From assembly GCF_009749405.1 (NCBI RefSeq), contig NZ_WBIQ01000009.1:62001-126000 (forward strand): DNA of 64,000 nucleotides, written 5' to 3'. A model generated the notes under the pieces. That model saw only the letters and a program-made list of their open reading frames with translations. It did no database searches and had not been told where the DNA came from. Both the position numbers and the translations under genes were made by a program. The DNA comes from Agromyces lapidis. Its GTDB lineage: Bacteria; Actinomycetota; Actinomycetes; Actinomycetales; Microbacteriaceae. Positions 59,697-64,000 of the stretch are shown here, piece by piece (position 1 is the first letter of the stretch; every line of letters starts with the position of its first letter).

Positions 59697-60911
59697 TTGG
59701 CACGACGAAGTACGACACCCGCGGATATCGCCACCCGGGCACACACAGAGGTGGACGATGTCCTGCTGATGATTTGGGATGCAGGAATCACCTATCCAAA
59801 GAGTGCGAACTCGGTTATCCGGCCGCAGGATGTGAGCCATGCAGAGCGTGCTTGCGGCCTCGCCACACCGAAAGAGAAGCTGAACGTCCAGTACTGGGTG
59901 ACGCTGGATGGAGGTGACCGCGAGGCCTTCCTTGCACGCGCCGCCGATCTCGGAATTCACATCGGTACCGGCGCGCGCCGGCTTCCGAAGGGCGCACTTG
60001 CCAAACTCGATCGAGCGTACTCCCCAGTAACCGGGACACCGTCGCCAATTGCCGAAGCAGCACCCGCCGAGCAGATCAATCGCGAACAATTCGTCTGGCG
60101 GGACATCGGCCACCAGCGCGATCGAATACAGCACCTTGCTTCAGACGAAATCGAGAAAATCCATTGGGCGATTGCCGAAGACTTCCGAGACAGTTCTGAC
60201 CCGATCTTCCCCGCCGGGGTCCGCGACGCAAACCTCCTCAGTAGCGCTGCGTCCCGCCCAATGACTGGCTCTGGCAATCACACGAAGTATGGCACTGTCG
60301 AACTCGCTGCGGGCGCGCTCATGCACTCCCTCGTGCACAATCATCCGTTCTACAACGGCAACAAGCGAACTGGGTTGGTCTCCATGCTTGTCGCCTTGGA
60401 CCGCAACGGCTTCGTGATCACATGCGCTCAAGAAGATCTGTTCCGATGGACGCTTCGAGTTGCATCGCACCGGCTGAACACGCGCCGACTGCACGGGGAC
60501 ATTCACGACATTGAAGTATCCGAGATGGCGCGTTGGATCACCGATAACTCTCGATCCATTGACCGGGGAGAGCGTGTCATCACGTGGAGTGCGCTTCGAC
60601 GACGGCTCATCGCTCACGGGTGCGAGATCCAATCGACCGGGAACCGTGGCGGGCGGGTAATCGTGAGCAGAGAAGTGCACGAACGACGGGGACTCCTTGG
60701 CCGGTCATCCCGGCTCAAGAAGTACACACTGCCATACGGCGGTGATGGCCGTCAGGTGGGGCGGGGGCACATCAAAGAATTGCGCCGTGAACTCCAGCTT
60801 TCCGAAGAGCACGGCGTGGATTCGGCGTCCTTCTATGGGACGGACCCTCTACCGGTCGACGGTTTCATTTCCCAGTACAGAAAGACACTCACACGTCTTG
60901 CAAAGATGTGA
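59697..60911 (+). CDS. Fic/Doc-family protein with HicA-like C-terminal domain
   Basis: 404 residues. TTG start: an in-frame TGA at 59682 excludes any earlier one and GAGGAGG lies 5 nt upstream. The Fic motif is HPFYNGNKRTG (216-226), the Doc-like form; Doc-type enzymes phosphorylate EF-Tu, others AMPylate proteins. Residues about 295-375 (WSALRRRLIAHGCEIQ... then YGGDGRQVGRGHIKELRRELQLS) follow the HicA/YcfA dsRBD-like fold, a second toxin-type domain. The N-terminal 110 residues are of unknown type. No antitoxin gene is adjacent and no [S/T]xxxE[G/N] inhibitory helix was seen. GC content is low (28 of 60 bases at 60121-60180). Confidence 0.75.
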   Translation: MARRSTTPADIATRAHTEVDDVLLMIWDAGITYPKSANSVIRPQDVSHAERACGLATPKEKLNVQYWVTLDGGDREAFLARAADLGIHIGTGARRLPKGALAKLDRAYSPVTGTPSPIAEAAPAEQINREQFVWRDIGHQRDRIQHLASDEIEKIHWAIAEDFRDSSDPIFPAGVRDANLLSSAASRPMTGSGNHTKYGTVELAAGALMHSLVHNHPFYNGNKRTGLVSMLVALDRNGFVITCAQEDLFRWTLRVASHRLNTRRLHGDIHDIEVSEMARWITDNSRSIDRGERVITWSALRRRLIAHGCEIQSTGNRGGRVIVSREVHERRGLLGRSSRLKKYTLPYGGDGRQVGRGHIKELRRELQLSEEHGVDSASFYGTDPLPVDGFISQYRKTLTRLAKM

Positions 60912-60936
60912 ATACTCCCGACCGCGTACAGACGAC

Positions 60937-60968
60937 GAGGGGTGGATGCCACGCGGCATCCACCCCTC
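60937..60968. terminator. Bidirectional terminator hairpin
   Basis: GAGGGGTGGATGCC (60937-60950) and GGCATCCACCCCTC (60955-60968) form a perfect 14-bp stem with an ACGC loop. It separates the Fic gene from the convergent nrdF and marks the return to host-like GC content. Confidence 0.8.
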
Positions 60969-60988
60969 ACGTCAGAAAGCAGCAGGAC

Positions 60989-62083
<1,095 letters not shown>

Positions 62084-62085
62084 CG

Positions 62086-64000
62086 TCAGAGCATGCAGCT
62101 GACGCACTCCGTCATGTCCGTTCCCTCCAGCGCGAGCTGGCGCAGACGGATGTAGTAGATCGTCTTGATGCCCTTCTTCCACGCGTAGATCTGCGCGCGG
62201 TTGATGTCGCGGGTCGTCGCCGTGTCCTTGAAGAACAGGGTGAGCGAGAGGCCCTGGTCGACGTGCTGCGTCGCCGCGGCGTAGGTGTCGATGACCTTCT
62301 CGTAGCCGATCTCGTACGCGTCCTGGTAGTACTCGAGGTTGTCGTTCGTCATGAACGCCGCCGGGTAGTAGACGCGCCCGAGCTTGCCCTCCTTGCGGAT
62401 CTCGATCTTCGAGGCGATCGGGTGGATCGACGCCGTCGAGTTGTTGATGTACGAGATCGAACCGGTCGGCGGCACCGCCTGCAGGTTCTGGTTGTAGATG
62501 CCGTGCTCCTGGATGGAGGCCTTGAGCTCCTGCCAGTCCTGCTGCGTCGGGATGTGCACCCCGGCGTCGGCGAAGAGCTGCGTGACCTTCGCGGTCTCGG
62601 GCACCCACGCGGCATCCGTGTACTTGTCGAAGAACTCGCCCGAGGCGTACTTCGAGTCGGCGAAGCCCTCGAAGGTCTCGCCGCGCTCGATCGAGATCTT
62701 GTTCGACGCGCGCAGCGCGTGGAACAGCACCGTGTAGAAGTAGATGTTCGTGAAGTCGATGCCCTCTTCGCTGCCGTAGAAGATGCGCTCGCGAGCGAGG
62801 TAGCCGTGCAGGTTCATCTGGCCGAGGCCGATGGCGTGCGACTTGTCGTTGCCATCTTCGATCGAACGCACCGAGGCGATGTGGCTCTGGTTCGACACCG
62901 AGGTGAGGCCGCGGATGGCCGTCTCGACGGTCTTGCCGAAGTCGGGCGAGTCCATCGTGAGGGCGATGTTCAGCGAACCGAGGTTGCAGCTGATGTCCTT
63001 GCCGATCTGGTCGTACGAGAGGTCTTCGTTGTACGTGGTCGGCGTGTTCACCTGCAGGATCTCGCTGCAGAGGTTCGACATGTTGATGCGGCCCTTGATC
63101 GGGTTCGCCTTGTTCACCGTGTCTTCGAACACGATGTAGGGGTAGCCCGACTCGAACTGGATCTCGGCGATCGTCTGGAAGAACTCGCGCGCGTTGATCT
63201 TCGTCTTCTTGATGCGCGGGTTGTCGACCATCTCGCGGTAGTGCTCGGTGATCGGCACGTCGCCGAAGGGCTTGCCGTAGACCTTCTCGACGTCGTACGG
63301 CGAGAACAGGTACATGTCTTCGTTGTTCTTCGCGAGCTCGAAGGTGATGTCGGGCACGACGACGCCGAGCGAGAGCGTCTTGATGCGGATCTTCTCGTCG
63401 GCGTTCTCGCGCTTGGTGTCGAGGAACCGCATGATGTCGGGGTGGTGCGCCGAGAGGTACACCGCACCGGCGCCCTGGCGGGCACCCAGCTGGTTCGCGT
63501 AGCTGAAGCTGTCTTCGAGCAGCTTCATCACGGGGATGATGCCCGAGGACTGGTTCTCGATCTGCTTGATCGGGGCACCCGACTCGCGCACGTTCGAGAG
63601 GAGCAGCGCCACGCCGCCGCCGCGCTTCGAGAGCTGCAGCGCCGAGTTGATGCCGCGGGCGATCGACTCCATGTTGTCTTCGATGCGGAGGAGGAAGCAC
63701 GAGACGAGCTCGCCGCGCTGGGCCTTGCCCGTGTTGAGGAAGGTCGGGGTCGCCGGCTGGAAGCGGCCGCCGATGATCTCTTCGACCAGGTCGATCGCGA
63801 GCTGCTCGTCGCCCTGCGCGAGGCCGAGCGCGGTCATGACCACCCGGTCTTCGAAGCGCTCGAGGTAACGCTTGCCGTCGAAGGTCTTCAGCGTGTAGCT
63901 CGTGTAGTACTTGAACGCGCCGAGGAAGGTCTCGAAGCGGAACTTCTTCGAGTACGCCAGGTCGTTGAGCTTCTGGATGAACGCGAAGTCGTACTGCGCG
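62086..64000 (-). CDS. nrdE: Ribonucleotide reductase class Ib large subunit (5' part missing)
   Basis: The C-terminal about 637 codons are present; the start lies past the right edge. Landmarks: [33 protein letters not shown] (active-site Cys), [45 protein letters not shown], and the second Cys pair; [20 protein letters not shown]; the C-terminus ends [11 protein letters not shown] with the redox-active CxxC. Catalyses NDP to dNDP reduction with NrdF. GC-rich and host-like. A REP-like element separates it from nrdF. Confidence 0.95.
   Translation of the reverse strand, partial: AQYDFAFIQKLNDLAYSKKFRFETFLGAFKYYTSYTLKTFDGKRYLERFEDRVVMTALGLAQGDEQLAIDLVEEIIGGRFQPATPTFLNTGKAQRGELVSCFLLRIEDNMESIARGINSALQLSKRGGGVALLLSNVRESGAPIKQIENQSSGIIPVMKLLEDSFSYANQLGARQGAGAVYLSAHHPDIMRFLDTKRENADEKIRIKTLSLGVVVPDITFELAKNNEDMYLFSPYDVEKVYGKPFGDVPITEHYREMVDNPRIKKTKINAREFFQTIAEIQFESGYPYIVFEDTVNKANPIKGRINMSNLCSEILQVNTPTTYNEDLSYDQIGKDISCNLGSLNIALTMDSPDFGKTVETAIRGLTSVSNQSHIASVRSIEDGNDKSHAIGLGQMNLHGYLARERIFYGSEEGIDFTNIYFYTVLFHALRASNKISIERGETFEGFADSKYASGEFFDKYTDAAWVPETAKVTQLFADAGVHIPTQQDWQELKASIQEHGIYNQNLQAVPPTGSISYINNSTASIHPIASKIEIRKEGKLGRVYYPAAFMTNDNLEYYQDAYEIGYEKVIDTYAAATQHVDQGLSLTLFFKDTATTRDINRAQIYAWKKGIKTIYYIRLRQLALEGTDMTECVSCML

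Noticed and set aside
58381..60935. Direct-repeat attachment sites flanking the low-GC islet
   Set aside because: No shared repeat of useful length was found between the left (58360-58480) and right (60900-60990) boundary sequences, and no integrase gene is present.

Overview
The window is roughly 70 % G+C, gene-dense, and reads as a chromosome segment of a high-GC actinobacterium, most likely family Microbacteriaceae (an Agromyces-like organism would fit). The reasons are the codon bias to G/C third positions, many leaderless start codons lying 6-7 nt after a TANNNT -10 element, heavy use of the word GGCATCC/GGATGCC, an orphan EctB-type diaminobutyrate aminotransferase (several genera of this family put diaminobutyrate in their peptidoglycan), and class Ib nrdEF. 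I saw no rRNA, tRNA, CRISPR array, insertion sequence or complete prophage.

Layout. 1-2.1 kb: SRPBCC gene (partial), quinone-reductase-like MDR enzyme and divergent TetR. 2.9-8.8 kb: an operon of a DAP-decarboxylase-like enzyme and a polar amino-acid ABC importer, divergent from a PucR regulator. 8.8-11.4 kb: FusB-like, VOC, membrane, GNAT and cupin genes. 11.5-13.6 kb: amine oxidase (PuuB-like) divergent from a TetR. 13.7-16.1 kb: DsbA-like/CcdA-like/GntR operon. 16.1-24.9 kb: BASS transporter, GNAT, a Tat-exported GH95 fucosidase with two nested discoidin-like modules, small regulators and cupins, CPBP protease. 25.1-38 kb: amino-acid/amine region with EctB-like aminotransferase, two divergent LysR/Orn-Lys-Arg-decarboxylase pairs, and an APC permease behind a C14/G14 tract; a GH13 alpha-glucosidase lies between. 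38-40 kb: DoxX/HxlR pair and a transglycosylase. 40-47.2 kb: fatty-acyl-CoA oxidation locus: two acyl-CoA dehydrogenases, etfBA, a cytochrome-b-like membrane protein and a KstR2-like TetR, with an exact AnCAAGnnCTTGnT operator between etfB and the second dehydrogenase. 47-56.8 kb: SUMF1-fold protein, LysR with a fumarate-reductase-type flavoprotein, deaminase, RidA, VOC, PuuP-like permease, DHA2-type MFS. 56.9-60.9 kb: two truncated genes (AlkD-like, SulP) followed by a clearly lower-GC islet with a membrane-anchored Mrr-type nuclease and a Fic/Doc protein fused to a HicA-like C-terminus. 61-64 kb: nrdF and the 3' part of nrdE.

The best candidates for something new are the lower-GC pair at 58.6-60.9 kb (putative defence genes) and the etf-cytochrome b-tetR operon, whose membrane protein carries three GLPRxxxGEPWPP repeats and could be the electron outlet for ETF. 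Functions are family-level readings by eye; no database search was possible.
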